A stretch of 64,000 bases of DNA. Source: Aeromicrobium sp. (GTDB lineage: Bacteria; Actinomycetota; Actinomycetes; Propionibacteriales; Nocardioidaceae). The translations under genes were made by a program, and so were the position numbers. The stretch lies in the NCBI GenBank assembly GCA_025965435.1, contig JAOPWZ010000116.1, positions 1 through 64,000 of the forward strand, written 5' to 3'. How positions within the stretch are numbered: position 1 is the stretch's first letter; each line of letters starts with the position of its first letter. Under the pieces are notes generated by a model. The model was not told the origin of the DNA and made no database searches. It saw only the letters and a list, made by a program, of their open reading frames with translations. Positions 24,528-35,161 of this stretch are shown one piece after another.

Positions 24528-24866
24528 GTGGCACTCCCGATACTCACCCCCGAACAGCGCCGAGCTGCCCTGGAGAAGGCTGCCGCCGCGCGACAGCTGC
24601 GCGCCGACGTCAAGGTGCGCCTCAAGTCGTCGAGCGCCAGCCTGACCGACGTCATCCAGGAGGCCAAGGTCGACGAGGTGATCGCCAAGCTGCGGGTCGT
24701 CGACCTGCTCCAGTCGATGCCCGGCGTGGGCAAGGTGCGCGCGCAGGAGATCATGCAGCGCATCGGGATCGCCAACAGCCGACGACTGCGTGGGCTCGGC
24801 GTCAACCAGGTCTCGGCCCTTCTCGCGGAGTTCGCCGACCGTGCCGAGCGTCCCAGTCGTGCCTGA
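24528..24866 (+). CDS. mihF: Integration host factor, actinobacterial type (mIHF)
   Basis: [78 protein letters not shown] 24528 chosen from SD AGAGAGG. Confidence 0.92.
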   Translation: MALPILTPEQRRAALEKAAAARQLRADVKVRLKSSSASLTDVIQEAKVDEVIAKLRVVDLLQSMPGVGKVRAQEIMQRIGIANSRRLRGLGVNQVSALLAEFADRAERPSRA

Positions 24867-25446
24867 CCAGCCCAGCCGGTCCCGGCTCGTCGTCCTGGCC
24901 GGGCCGACGGCCGTCGGCAAGGGCACTGTCGCCACCTGCGTGCGCGAGCAGCATCCGGACATCTGGATCTCCGTGTCGGTCACCACGCGCCCGGCCCGTC
25001 CGGGCGAGATCGACGGCGTCCACTACCACTTCATCGCCGACGACGAGTTCGACCGGCTGGTCGCCGAGGACGGGCTGCTGGAGTGGGCGGTCGTCCACAG
25101 CGCCGCCAAGTACGGCACGCCGCGGGCTCCCGTCGAGGAGCGGCTGGCGGCCGGTGTCCCCGCCCTGCTCGAGATCGACCTGCAGGGCGCGCGGCAGGTG
25201 CGCGCGACGATGCCCGAGGCGCTGATGTGCTTCCTGAAGCCACCGAGCTTCGAGGAGCTGGAGCGCCGCCTCGTCGGCCGGGGCACGGAGGGCCCGGAGG
25301 AGCGGGAGCGCCGATTGAGGACGGCGCGCACCGAGCTGGCCGCTGAGGCGGAGTTCGACGTGACGATCGTGAACACCGATGTCGAGACCGCGTGCGAAGA
25401 ATTGGTAGACTTGTTCAGATCCGGCACCAGCCGGGTCAATTCTTGA
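24841..25446 (+). CDS. gmk: Guanylate kinase (start 24841 or GTG 24859)
   Basis: [52 protein letters not shown]. Confidence 0.94.
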   Translation: MPSVPVVPDQPSRSRLVVLAGPTAVGKGTVATCVREQHPDIWISVSVTTRPARPGEIDGVHYHFIADDEFDRLVAEDGLLEWAVVHSAAKYGTPRAPVEERLAAGVPALLEIDLQGARQVRATMPEALMCFLKPPSFEELERRLVGRGTEGPEERERRLRTARTELAAEAEFDVTIVNTDVETACEELVDLFRSGTSRVNS

Positions 25447-25482
25447 CTCTTCTTTTCCATCAACCGCTTTCTGTGAGGCTCA

Positions 25483-25785
25483 GTGTCCACGACACGCTCA
25501 ACTGCCATCGGCATCACCAACCCGCCCCTCGACGACCTGCTCGAGAAGGCGGACAGCAAGTACAAGCTCGTCCTCTACAGCGCCAAGCGCGCGCGTCAGA
25601 TCAACGCCTACTACTCGCAGCTCGGCGAGGGCCTGCTCGAGTACGTCGGACCGCTCCTGGAGACGGGTGTGCAGGAGAAGCCGCTGTCGATCGCGCTGCG
25701 CGAGATCAACGCCGACCTCCTGACGGTCGAGGACATCGATCCCGAGGCCGAGGCAGCCGCTGCGGCCGCGGCTGAGAAGGCCTGA
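25483..25785 (+). CDS. rpoZ: DNA-directed RNA polymerase subunit omega
   Basis: [35 protein letters not shown]. Confidence 0.96.
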   Translation: MSTTRSTAIGITNPPLDDLLEKADSKYKLVLYSAKRARQINAYYSQLGEGLLEYVGPLLETGVQEKPLSIALREINADLLTVEDIDPEAEAAAAAAAEKA

Positions 25786-25798
25786 CCCACCCCTCGGG

Positions 25799-27013
25799 GT
25801 GACCCACATGGTTATCGAGGTCGTCCTGGGCGTCTCCGGCGGCATCGCGTCCTACAAGGCCGCGGAGCTGGTGCGCCTGTTCACCGAGTCCGGACACAGC
25901 GTCCGCGTCGTCCCCACGGAGTCTTCACTGAACTTCGTGGGGGCTGCCACGTGGGAGGCGCTGAGCGGCAAGCCCGTGCAGGTCGGCGTGTTCGAGCACG
26001 TCGACGAGGTCGCGCACGTGCGCATCGGCCAGGGGGCCGATCTCGTGCTGGTCGCTCCCGCCACCGCGAACGTGCTGGCGAAGGCCGCCCACGGCCTCGC
26101 CGACGACCTGCTCACCAACACGCTGCTCACGGCCCGCTGCCCGGTGATGTTCGCCCCCGCGATGCACACCGAGATGTGGGAGAACGCCGCGACGCAGGCC
26201 AATGTCGCGACGCTGCGGGCCCGCGGGCACATCGTGCTCGAGCCTGCGGTGGGACGCCTGACCGGCGTCGACACCGGCAAGGGACGCCTGCCCGCCCCGA
26301 CCGAGATCTTCCGCGCCGCCCTCAACGTCCTCGAGGACCGCGCGCTGGACCTGACCGGCCGGCACGTGGTGATCTCCGCCGGAGGCACCCGCGAGTTCCT
26401 CGATCCCGTGCGGTTCCTCGGCAACCGTTCGTCCGGACGCCAGGGGTATGCGCTCGCAGAGGCCGCGGTCGCCCGGGGAGCGCGCGTCACGGTCGTCGCC
26501 GCCAACGTCACGCTCCCGCCGCCCGCCGGCGTCGACGTCGTCCCCGTCGTCAGCACCGAGGAGCTGCGTCAGCAGATGCACCTCGCGACCGCCGATGCCG
26601 ACGCCGTCGTCATGGCCGCCGCGCCGGCCGACTTCCGGCCCGCGGAGTTCGTCGACGCCAAGATCAAGAAGACTCCCGACGGCGTGGCTCCCCAGATCCA
26701 CCTGGTCGAGAATCCGGACATCCTCGTCGAGCTGGTCGCGGCCCGCACCAGCAAGCATCCCGTGATCGTCGGCTTCGCTGCCGAGACCGGCGATGCCGAC
26801 GCCACCGTCATCGAGCACGCCCGCGCCAAGCTCGCCCGCAAGGGCTGCGACCTGCTGGTCGTCAACGACGTCAGCGACGGCAAGGTCTTCGGCCGCGACG
26901 ACACCGAAGCCGTCGTGCTCGGAGCCGACGGTAGCCTCATCGACGTCCCGCCAGGTCCCAAGAGCGGGCTGGCGCACACGGTCTGGGACGCCGTCGTCCA
27001 CCGCTTGGACTGA
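25799..27013 (+). CDS. coaBC: Bifunctional phosphopantothenoylcysteine decarboxylase / PPC synthetase (start GTG 25799 or ATG 25808)
   Basis: [65 protein letters not shown]. Confidence 0.95.
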   Translation: MTHMVIEVVLGVSGGIASYKAAELVRLFTESGHSVRVVPTESSLNFVGAATWEALSGKPVQVGVFEHVDEVAHVRIGQGADLVLVAPATANVLAKAAHGLADDLLTNTLLTARCPVMFAPAMHTEMWENAATQANVATLRARGHIVLEPAVGRLTGVDTGKGRLPAPTEIFRAALNVLEDRALDLTGRHVVISAGGTREFLDPVRFLGNRSSGRQGYALAEAAVARGARVTVVAANVTLPPPAGVDVVPVVSTEELRQQMHLATADADAVVMAAAPADFRPAEFVDAKIKKTPDGVAPQIHLVENPDILVELVAARTSKHPVIVGFAAETGDADATVIEHARAKLARKGCDLLVVNDVSDGKVFGRDDTEAVVLGADGSLIDVPPGPKSGLAHTVWDAVVHRLD

Positions 27014-27075
27014 GCAGCACCCACAGACCGTCTCGATCGTTACACTTTTCGACAGCCACCAACCCAGGAGAAAAT

Positions 27076-28269
27076 GTGAGCCGCTTCTTCACGTCCGAGT
27101 CAGTGACCGAGGGTCACCCGGACAAGATCGCCGACCAGATCAGCGACAGCGTCCTGGACGCCCTGCTCGCCGTCGACCCCAAGAGCCGTGTGGCCTGTGA
27201 GACGTTCATCACGACGGGCCTGATCGTCGTGGGTGGAGAGGTCACCACCGAGGCGTACGCCGACATCGCCAAGATCGCTCGCGACCGCGTGCTGGAGATC
27301 GGCTACGACTCCTCCGTCAAGGGCTTCGACGGCGCCTCGTGCGGCGTGCAGATCACGCTCGACGCGCAGTCGCCCGACATCGACCAGGGCGTCGACACGG
27401 CCTTCGAGGGCCGCACGCAGGGGTCGGCCGATCCGCTCGACCTGCAGGGCGCCGGCGACCAGGGCCTGATGTTCGGCTTCGCGGTCGACGAGACGCCCGA
27501 GCTGATGCCGCTGCCGATCACCAGCGCGCACCGCCTCGCCGAGCAGCTGACCGCCGTCCGCAAGGACGGCACGCTGCCGTACCTGCGTCCCGACGGCAAG
27601 ACCCAGGTCACGGTCGAGTACGACGACAACGACAAGCCCGTGCGCGTCGACACCGTCGTGCTGTCGACGCAGCACGAAGAGGGCATCGACCTGGAGTCGC
27701 AGCTCGCGGTCGACATCAAGAAGCACGTCGTCGACGTGGTTCTGGCCGACTTCGACATCGACACCGCCGACTACCGGCTGCTGGTCAACCCGACCGGCAA
27801 GTTCGTCATCGGTGGCCCCATGGGCGACGTGGGCCTGACCGGCCGCAAGATCATCGTCGACACCTACGGCGGATACGCCCGCCACGGCGGCGGCGCGTTC
27901 TCCGGCAAGGACCCGAGCAAGGTCGACCGTTCCGCCGCGTACGCGATGCGCTGGGTCGCCAAGAACATCGTCGCGGCCGGCCTGGCCACGAAGGTCGAGG
28001 TCCAGGTCGCCTACGCGATCGGCAAGGCGCACCCGGTCGGCTTCTACGTCGAGGCCTTCGGCACCGAGACCGTCCCGGTCGACAAGATCCGCGAAGCCGT
28101 CCTGGAGGTCTTCGACCTGCGCCCGGCCGCGATCATCCGCGATCTCGACCTTCTGAAGCCCATCTACGCGCAGACCGCTGCCTACGGCCACTTCGGTCGT
28201 CAGCTCCCCGGCGTCGTGTGGGAGACCACCGACCGCGCCGAGGCGCTCAAGGCAGCAGCGTCGAAGTAG
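27076..28269 (+). CDS. metK: S-adenosylmethionine synthase
   Basis: [58 protein letters not shown]. Confidence 0.98.
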   Translation: MSRFFTSESVTEGHPDKIADQISDSVLDALLAVDPKSRVACETFITTGLIVVGGEVTTEAYADIAKIARDRVLEIGYDSSVKGFDGASCGVQITLDAQSPDIDQGVDTAFEGRTQGSADPLDLQGAGDQGLMFGFAVDETPELMPLPITSAHRLAEQLTAVRKDGTLPYLRPDGKTQVTVEYDDNDKPVRVDTVVLSTQHEEGIDLESQLAVDIKKHVVDVVLADFDIDTADYRLLVNPTGKFVIGGPMGDVGLTGRKIIVDTYGGYARHGGGAFSGKDPSKVDRSAAYAMRWVAKNIVAAGLATKVEVQVAYAIGKAHPVGFYVEAFGTETVPVDKIREAVLEVFDLRPAAIIRDLDLLKPIYAQTAAYGHFGRQLPGVVWETTDRAEALKAAASK

Positions 28270-28300
28270 GGCTGTCTCAGCGGGCTGGTAGAACAGCACC

Positions 28301-30289
28301 GTGACCAGCGACGAGGGACCAGAGCAGCTTGCTCTGGTCCCTTCGGCGTCCCCGGCCCGCCAACGGGCTGCGAAGCCCGCCCCGGCGGCGGCGCCCCTGC
28401 TGCCCGTGGCCCGCGTCGTCGTCGACTCCGGGCTCGCGCACCTCGACCGGTTCTTCGACTACCTCGTGCCCGAGCAGCTCGCGGTCAGTGCGGTGCCCGG
28501 GTGCCGGGTCAAGGTGCGCTTCGCCGGACGCCTCGTCGACGGGTACGTCGTCGAGCGGGTCGAGCGCAGCGATCACGACGGACGGCTCGGCTTCCTGGCC
28601 AAGGTGGTCTCCCCGGAGGCCGTCCTCACGCCGGAGGTGCTCAGGCTGGCGCGTGCCGTCGCCGATCGGTACGCCGGCGCGCTCGGTGACGTCCTGCGGC
28701 TCGCCGTCCCGCCGCGCCACGCCCGGGCCGAGAAGGTCGTCGGCACCCCCAGCGACGCCCCGTTGCCCATCGGCAGCGTCGAGGGCTGGCAGACCTATGT
28801 GCACGGCCTGACGTTCGTGGCGTCCTTGCGGGCCGGCGAGCGTCCGCGTGGCTGGCTGACGGCCGTGCCGGGCCCCGACCCGGCCCGGCTCGTGGCCGAG
28901 GCGGTGCTCGCGACGTTGGGCTCGGGCCGGGGATCGGTCGTGTGCGTGCCCGATGCGCGCGACGTCGCCCGGTGGGACGCGGTGTTCACCGAGATCCTGG
29001 GGGAGGGGCGCCACGTCGTGCTCACCGCCGCGCAGCAGCCCGAGGCTCGCTACCGGTCGTTCCTCGCGGCCGCACGCGGCGACGTCCGGGTGGTGCTCGG
29101 CACCCGTGGGGCTGCCTTCGCGCCGGTGCGCGACCTCGGCCTGGTGGCGATGTGGGACGACGGCGACGACCTGTTCGCCGAGCCCCGCGCCCCGTACCCC
29201 CACGCCCGCGAGGTGCTGCTCCTGCGCTCGACACAGCAGGACACCGCGCTGCTCATCGGTGGCTATGCGCGCACCGCCGAAGGCCAGTCGCTGATCGAGA
29301 GCGGCTGGTGCACCGAGCTCGCCGCCGAGCAGCGCACGCGCCGGCGCGCCTGGCCACGGCTCGCCGTGACGGACGGCTCGACCGCCGGCTCGAGCCCCGT
29401 CCGGCTCCCGCACGAGGCCTTCCGGGCGATCCGGTCCGCCGAGGGATCGGTGCTCGTGCAGGTGCCCCGCCGGGGCTACCGCGACTCGCTGTCGTGCCAG
29501 ACGTGTCGCGAACCGGCCCGCTGCACGACCTGTCAGGGCCCGTTGGGGCAGCCGTCCGCCTCCGCGCCGGTGGCGTGCCGCTGGTGCGGACGCACGGCGT
29601 CGCCATGGGCCTGTCCGCACTGCCACGGCACCCGGCTGAGGTCGCCGGTCGTCGGCGCCCTGAGAACGGCCGAGGAGTTCGCCCGCGCCTTTCCCGAGCT
29701 GGAGGTCGTCACTTCCGGTGGTGCCTCGATCCTGTCCGACCTGCCGGCAGGACGCCGCCTGGTGCTGGCGACGCCGGGGGCGGAGCCGCACGTCGAGGGC
29801 GGGTACGACGTCGTGATGCTGCTCGACACCTGGTTGATGATGGCGCGCGAGGACGTGCGCGTCGACGAGGAGTCGCACCGGCGGTGGTTCAACGCCCTGG
29901 CACTGGCCCGTCCCGGCGGCCGGGCCGTCGCGGTCGGAGATGCCCAGACGCTGCAGGCCCTGGTGCGGGCCGACCCGGCCGGATTCGCTGCCCGCGAGCT
30001 GGCTGCCCGCGCCGAGACCCACCTCCCGCCGACGGCCCGACTGGCCACCGTCGACGGCCCCGACGACGTCCTGGCGGCGCTCGCCGAGCGTGCATGGACG
30101 CCGCACACCGAGGTGCTCGGACCCGTGCCCGTCGACCAGCGGTCACCCGACGCCGGACAGCGACTGATCCTGCGGGCGCCACGACGCGAGGGCGCCGCGC
30201 TGGCGGCGGCGCTGGCTGCGGTGGCCGCCGAGCGCAGCGCCGCCAAGCAGCCCGGCCTGCGCGTCCAGGTGGATCCGCCCACCTTCTGA
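28301..30289 (+). CDS. priA: PriA-like primosomal protein N', probably helicase-inactive actinobacterial type
   Basis: PVARVVVDSGLAHLDRFFDYLVPE, Zn-binding CQTCREPARCTTCQ..CRWCGRTASPWACPHC; no Walker A or DEAH box seen. Confidence 0.88.
   Translation: MTSDEGPEQLALVPSASPARQRAAKPAPAAAPLLPVARVVVDSGLAHLDRFFDYLVPEQLAVSAVPGCRVKVRFAGRLVDGYVVERVERSDHDGRLGFLAKVVSPEAVLTPEVLRLARAVADRYAGALGDVLRLAVPPRHARAEKVVGTPSDAPLPIGSVEGWQTYVHGLTFVASLRAGERPRGWLTAVPGPDPARLVAEAVLATLGSGRGSVVCVPDARDVARWDAVFTEILGEGRHVVLTAAQQPEARYRSFLAAARGDVRVVLGTRGAAFAPVRDLGLVAMWDDGDDLFAEPRAPYPHAREVLLLRSTQQDTALLIGGYARTAEGQSLIESGWCTELAAEQRTRRRAWPRLAVTDGSTAGSSPVRLPHEAFRAIRSAEGSVLVQVPRRGYRDSLSCQTCREPARCTTCQGPLGQPSASAPVACRWCGRTASPWACPHCHGTRLRSPVVGALRTAEEFARAFPELEVVTSGGASILSDLPAGRRLVLATPGAEPHVEGGYDVVMLLDTWLMMAREDVRVDEESHRRWFNALALARPGGRAVAVGDAQTLQALVRADPAGFAARELAARAETHLPPTARLATVDGPDDVLAALAERAWTPHTEVLGPVPVDQRSPDAGQRLILRAPRREGAALAAALAAVAAERSAAKQPGLRVQVDPPTF
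28314..28342 (+). terminator. Perfect 13-bp hairpin, 3-nt loop, inside priA 5' coding region downstream of metK
   Basis: AGGGACCAGAGCA-GCT-TGCTCTGGTCCCT followed by TCGG. Confidence 0.65.
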
Positions 30290-30316
30290 CGGAGATGCGC
30301 CGCATAGACTCGGCCC

Positions 30317-31252
30317 GTGAGAATCGTCTTTGCAGGAACCCCCGAGACGGCGCTCCCGTCCCTCGAGGCGCTGGTGGCCAGCCGCCATGACGTCGTCGCG
30401 GTCATCACCCGTCCCGACGCACCGGCGGGCCGTGGTCGCACCCTGACGCCGTCACCGGTCGCGCTGGCGGCCGAGGCGCACGGCATCGAGGTGCTCAAGC
30501 CCGCGAAGCCCTCCGACCCGGACTTCATGGCGCGACTGCGCGAGCTCGCTCCCGACTGCGTGCCGATCGTCGCCTACGGCGCGCTGATCCGGCGCGAGGC
30601 GCTCGACATCCCGCCCTACGGCTGGATCAACCTGCACTTCTCGGTGCTGCCGTCGTGGCGTGGCGCCGCGCCGGTGCAGCGGGCCATCATGGCCGGTGAC
30701 GAGGTCACCGGCGCCACCGTCTTCAGCCTGGTCGAGGAGCTCGACGCTGGCCCCGTGCTGGGCACCATCACCGAGCTGATCCGTGACGACGACACCACGG
30801 CCGAGCTGCTCGAGCGGCTGGCCGACTGGGGCAGCAAGCTGCTCGTCGACGTCGTCGACCACATCGAGGACGGCGACATCGCGGCCGTTCCGCAGCCCGA
30901 GGACAACATCTCCTACGCGCCGAAGCTCACGACGGAGGAGGGGCGCATCGACTGGAACCGCCCCGCCTTCGCGATCGACCGGCACATCCGCGGCTGCACC
31001 CCGGCGCCCGGAGCCTGGACGACCTTGGGCGATGACCGGATCAAGATCGGTCGCGCCACGATCGCCGACGACCGCACGCTCGAGCCCGGCCGGATCTCGG
31101 TCGGCAAGCGCGAGGTGCGGGTCGGCACGACCACGACCGACCTCATCCTGGGCGACGTGCAGGCCGTCGGCAAGAAGCGCATGGCGGCGGCCGACTGGGC
31201 CCGCGGCACGACCTTCGACGCCGAGCCGAGCTTCTCGGGAGATCCGGCATGA
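30317..31252 (+). CDS. fmt: Methionyl-tRNA formyltransferase
   Basis: [47 protein letters not shown]. Confidence 0.97.
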   Translation: MRIVFAGTPETALPSLEALVASRHDVVAVITRPDAPAGRGRTLTPSPVALAAEAHGIEVLKPAKPSDPDFMARLRELAPDCVPIVAYGALIRREALDIPPYGWINLHFSVLPSWRGAAPVQRAIMAGDEVTGATVFSLVEELDAGPVLGTITELIRDDDTTAELLERLADWGSKLLVDVVDHIEDGDIAAVPQPEDNISYAPKLTTEEGRIDWNRPAFAIDRHIRGCTPAPGAWTTLGDDRIKIGRATIADDRTLEPGRISVGKREVRVGTTTTDLILGDVQAVGKKRMAAADWARGTTFDAEPSFSGDPA

Positions 31253-32532
31253 CCGATCCCGTGCGGTCTGTCGCGTTCCATGCCCTGCGTGCGGTCGGGG
31301 AGAAGGACGCCTACGTCAACCTGATCCTTCCGGGGATGCTCGACGAGCACCACATCGAGGGCCGCGACGCGGCCTTCGCGACCGAGCTCGTGCACGGCAC
31401 CCTGCGCCGCCAAGGCACCTACGACGCGATCATCGACCACGTCGCCAGCAAGGGCATCGGGTCGATCGACGCGCCGGTGCTCGACGCCCTGCGGCTCGGT
31501 GCCCACCAGCTGCTCAACATGCGGGTGCCGGCGCACGCCGCGGTCTCCACGACGGTCGACGTCGTCCGCCGCGAGATCGGCCACAAGCCCGTCCACTTCG
31601 CCAACGCCCTGCTGCGCAAGATCGGGCAGAAGGACCTCGACGGCTGGCTCGCGATCGTCACGAAGGATCTCGAGGGTGACGAGGACCGCGCTGTCCGGAC
31701 GTCGCACCCGCTGTGGATCGTGCGGGCACTGCACGAGGCGCTCGGCGGCCACGCCACCCAGATCGACAAGCTGCTCGCGGCCGACAACGTCCCGCCGCGG
31801 GTGACGCTGGTCGCCCGACCGGGCCTGAGCACCCCCGAACAGCTCCCCGGCACGCCCGGACTGCTGTCGCCGTACGCCCGCATCCTCGACGAGGGCGGCG
31901 ACCCCGGCGCCATCGCGGAGGTGCGCGACGGACGCGCGGGCGTGCAGGACGAAGGATCTCAGCTCGTCGCGATCGCGCTGGCCGAGGCGCCTCTCGAGGG
32001 TCCGGACGAGCGATGGCTCGACCTGTGCGCCGGCCCCGGTGGCAAGGCGGCCCTGCTGGCGGCGCTGGCCGGCTCCCGCGGCGCGACGCTGGTCGCCAAC
32101 GAGATGCAGGAGCACCGCGCCGAGCTCGTCCGGCACGGCGTGCGCCGGCTCGACAACGTCGAGGTGACGGTGTTCGACGGCCGTGAGGGTCCGTGGGAGG
32201 CCGGGACGTTCGACCGCGTGCTCGTCGACGCGCCGTGCACCGGCCTCGGCGCACTGCGCCGGCGCCCGGAGTCGCGCTGGCGCCGCAAGCCGTCAGATCT
32301 CGACGGCCTCGTCCCGCTGCAGGAGGCGCTGCTCACCCGCGCGCTCGACCTGGTGCGGCCCGGGGGAGTCGTCGCGTACGCGACCTGCTCACCGCACGTG
32401 CGGGAGACCCGCGGTGTGGTCGACGCGGTCACCGTCGCCCGCGACGACGTCGAGATCGAGTCCACGCACCAGTGGTGGCCCCACATCGACGGCACCGATG
32501 CGATGTTCTGTGCCCTGATCCGGCGTCGATAG
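31249..32532 (+). CDS. rsmB: 16S rRNA (cytosine-C5) methyltransferase, RsmB/Fmu family with NusB-like N-terminus
   Basis: [57 protein letters not shown]. Confidence 0.95.
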   Translation: MTDPVRSVAFHALRAVGEKDAYVNLILPGMLDEHHIEGRDAAFATELVHGTLRRQGTYDAIIDHVASKGIGSIDAPVLDALRLGAHQLLNMRVPAHAAVSTTVDVVRREIGHKPVHFANALLRKIGQKDLDGWLAIVTKDLEGDEDRAVRTSHPLWIVRALHEALGGHATQIDKLLAADNVPPRVTLVARPGLSTPEQLPGTPGLLSPYARILDEGGDPGAIAEVRDGRAGVQDEGSQLVAIALAEAPLEGPDERWLDLCAGPGGKAALLAALAGSRGATLVANEMQEHRAELVRHGVRRLDNVEVTVFDGREGPWEAGTFDRVLVDAPCTGLGALRRRPESRWRRKPSDLDGLVPLQEALLTRALDLVRPGGVVAYATCSPHVRETRGVVDAVTVARDDVEIESTHQWWPHIDGTDAMFCALIRRR

Positions 32533-32542
32533 GGTTCGGGGC

Positions 32543-33214
32543 ATGGGCATCCAGATCACCCCCAGCATGCTGTCGGCCGACTTCGCGAACCTCGAGGCCG
32601 AGGCCGCGCGCATCAGCGGCGCCGACTGGCTGCACATGGACGTCATGGACAACCACTTCGTGCCCAACCTGACGCTGGGCGCCCCGGTCATCGAGGCGCT
32701 GGCCAAGGTCGCGCAGCAGCCGATCGACGCGCACCTCATGATCGAGGACCCCGACCGGTGGGCGCCCGCCTACGTCGAGGCGGGTGCCGGCAGCATCACG
32801 TTCCACGTCGAGGCGGCCGCCGCTCCGGTCCGGCTGGCCCGCGAGATCCGGGCCAAGGGCGCCCGCGCGTCGATGGCCCTCAAGCCGGCCACTCCGATCG
32901 AGCCGTACGCCGACCTGCTGCCCGAGCTCGACATGGTGCTGATCATGACCGTCGAGCCGGGCTTCGGCGGTCAGAAGTTCCTCGACCTGTGCCTGCCCAA
33001 GATCCGGCGGACGCGCGAGCTGATCGAGCAGCACGGCGGTGACATCTGGCTCCAGGTCGACGGGGGGGTCTCGGTCGAGACGATCGAACGGTGCGCCGAA
33101 GCCGGTGCGGACGTCTTCGTGGCCGGTTCTGCCGTCTTCGGGGCCGATGATCCCGACGACATGGTGGCGCAGCTGCGCGCGCTCGGCTCGGATGCCGGAC
33201 GTCACATCCACTGA
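32543..33214 (+). CDS. rpe: Ribulose-phosphate 3-epimerase
   Basis: [46 protein letters not shown]. Confidence 0.97.
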   Translation: MGIQITPSMLSADFANLEAEAARISGADWLHMDVMDNHFVPNLTLGAPVIEALAKVAQQPIDAHLMIEDPDRWAPAYVEAGAGSITFHVEAAAAPVRLAREIRAKGARASMALKPATPIEPYADLLPELDMVLIMTVEPGFGGQKFLDLCLPKIRRTRELIEQHGGDIWLQVDGGVSVETIERCAEAGADVFVAGSAVFGADDPDDMVAQLRALGSDAGRHIH

Positions 33215-33259
33215 CGGGATGGGCCCGGCTAGAATGGCGGTACGAGCTTCGCGCTCGTG

Positions 33260-33384
33260 TGCTCCGGGGTCGGTGTAATTCCGAACCGGCGGTCATAGTC
33301 CGCGACCCGCGTCCCACCTCGGTGGGGCACGGTTGAGCCGGTGAAATTCCGGCACCGACGGTGAAAGTCCGGATAGGAGGAGCA
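33260..33384 (+). ncRNA. FMN riboswitch (RFN element)
   Basis: TGCTCCGGGGTCGGTGTAATTCCGAACCGGCGGTCATAGTCCGCGACCC...GAGCCGGTGAAATTCCGGCACCGACGGTGAAAGTCCGGATAGGAGGAGCA; P1 TGCTCC/GGAGCA; upstream of ribD. Confidence 0.96.
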
Positions 33385-33479
33385 TGTGTCGTGGCGCTGC
33401 GCGCCACGGCGGGCGGCCAGCACCTGGTCACCGACGAACCCCGGGGTGTGCGAGTGAGACATCACCCACCCGGAGGATC

Positions 33480-34517
33480 ATGGCAACCGACATCGAGATC
33501 AGCGCGATGCAGCGCGCCCTCGAGGCAGCAGCGACCGTGCGACGGGCGTTGCCGAACCCGCGAGTGGGCTGTGTGCTGCTCGCGCCGGACGGCCGGGAGA
33601 TCGCGGTGGGCCTCCACCGCGGCGCCGGCACGCCCCACGCCGAGGTGGACGCCCTCGCACAGGCCGGCGACGCGGCCCGGGGAGCGACCGCGGTCGTGAC
33701 CCTCGAGCCGTGCAACCACACGGGTCGCACCGGCCCGTGCGCGCAGGCCCTGATCGAGGCCGGAGTGGCCCGGGTCGTCTTCGGGCAGATCGACCCCGAC
33801 CGCACCGCGTCCGGAGGAGCATCCACGCTCCGGGCCGCAGGTGTCGACGTCGAGGCCGGCGTCATGGCCGAGGAGGCCACCGACCTCAACGTCGAGTGGA
33901 CGTTCGCCGTGACGTCCGGACGTCCGTTCGTGACGTGGAAGTACGCCGCCACGCTCGACGGCCTGAGCGCGGCCCCCGACGGCACCAGCAAGTGGATCAC
34001 CAGCGACATCGCACGGCGTGACGTGCAGACCTTCCGAGCCGGAGCCGACGCGATCGTGGCCGGTACCGGAGCGGTCCTGGCCGACGATCCCCGCCTGACG
34101 GTGCGCGACGCCGACGACATGCCCCTGCCGTTCGACCAGCAGCCGCTGCGGGTCGTCGTCGGTGAGACGCGCATCCCCAACTACTTCCGGGTGTTCGACC
34201 GGGTCGCGCCGACGCTGATGATCCAGTCGCGCGATCCCGAGACGGTGCTGCAGAAGCTCGTCGAGAACGGCATCCGGCACATCTGGCTCGAGGGCGGCCC
34301 GCGGCTCGCCGGTGCGTTCTGGAACGCCGGCGTCATCGACCGCATCGTCGGCTACATGGCTCCCGCGATGCTCGGATCGGGCCGCGCGGCCCTGGAGGGC
34401 GAGGCGACCACCTTGGCCGACCTGCGCCCCATCAACATCGAGGACCTGCGGATGGTGGGTCCTGACATCCGCATCATCGGCACTCCCGGACGTATGCAGC
34501 GAGAGGACTTCGACTGA
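33480..34517 (+). CDS. ribD: Bifunctional diaminohydroxyphosphoribosylaminopyrimidine deaminase / 5-amino-6-(5-phosphoribosylamino)uracil reductase
   Basis: LPNPRVGCVLLAPDG, GTPHAEVDAL, VTLEPCNHTGRTGPCAQALIEAGVARVV; start ATG 33480. Confidence 0.95.
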   Translation: MATDIEISAMQRALEAAATVRRALPNPRVGCVLLAPDGREIAVGLHRGAGTPHAEVDALAQAGDAARGATAVVTLEPCNHTGRTGPCAQALIEAGVARVVFGQIDPDRTASGGASTLRAAGVDVEAGVMAEEATDLNVEWTFAVTSGRPFVTWKYAATLDGLSAAPDGTSKWITSDIARRDVQTFRAGADAIVAGTGAVLADDPRLTVRDADDMPLPFDQQPLRVVVGETRIPNYFRVFDRVAPTLMIQSRDPETVLQKLVENGIRHIWLEGGPRLAGAFWNAGVIDRIVGYMAPAMLGSGRAALEGEATTLADLRPINIEDLRMVGPDIRIIGTPGRMQREDFD

Positions 34518-35161
34518 TGTTCACCGGTCTCATCGAGGAGAAGGGCACCGTCACCGCGGTGGAGGAGCTCGGCGACTCCGTGCGCCTGACGATCCGTGGC
34601 CCCGTCGTCACGTCCGACGCCGGCCACGGCGACTCGATCGCGGTCAACGGCTGCTGCCTGACGGTCATGAGCCAGGACGGCGACACCTTCGGGGCCGACG
34701 TCATGAAGGAGTCGCTCGATCGCACCTCGCTGGGCGATCTCGGCATCGGCTCTGAGGTCAACCTGGAGCGGGCCACGCAGGCGGGAGCACGTCTCGGCGG
34801 CCACATCGTGCAGGGACACGTGGACGGCACGGGGCACATCCTGGACCGCACGCCCAGCGAGCACGGTGGCGTCGTGGAGTGGGAGATCGTCCGCATCGCC
34901 CTGCCCGCCGAGCTGGCCAGGTACCTGGTCGGCAAGGGATCCATCACGGTCGACGGCACGTCGCTGACGGTCGTCGAGGTCGTCGACGCAGATCCGTCGG
35001 CGGGCGGCTCGTCGTGGTTCTCGGTGTCGCTGATCCCCACCACGCTCGCCGACACCACGCTCGGCACCAAGGCACCGGGCGACCGGGTCAATCTCGAGGT
35101 GGACATCCTCGCCAAGTACGTCGAGCGCCTGCTGGGCGCTCCGGAGAAGGGACAAGCATGA
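34517..35161 (+). CDS. ribE: Riboflavin synthase alpha chain
   Basis: [42 protein letters not shown]. Confidence 0.97.
   Translation: MFTGLIEEKGTVTAVEELGDSVRLTIRGPVVTSDAGHGDSIAVNGCCLTVMSQDGDTFGADVMKESLDRTSLGDLGIGSEVNLERATQAGARLGGHIVQGHVDGTGHILDRTPSEHGGVVEWEIVRIALPAELARYLVGKGSITVDGTSLTVVEVVDADPSAGGSSWFSVSLIPTTLADTTLGTKAPGDRVNLEVDILAKYVERLLGAPEKGQA

Noticed and set aside
27014-27075. Possible SAM riboswitch upstream of metK
   Set aside because: Only 62 nt between genes with a -10-like TACACT; too short and no SAM-motif sequences seen
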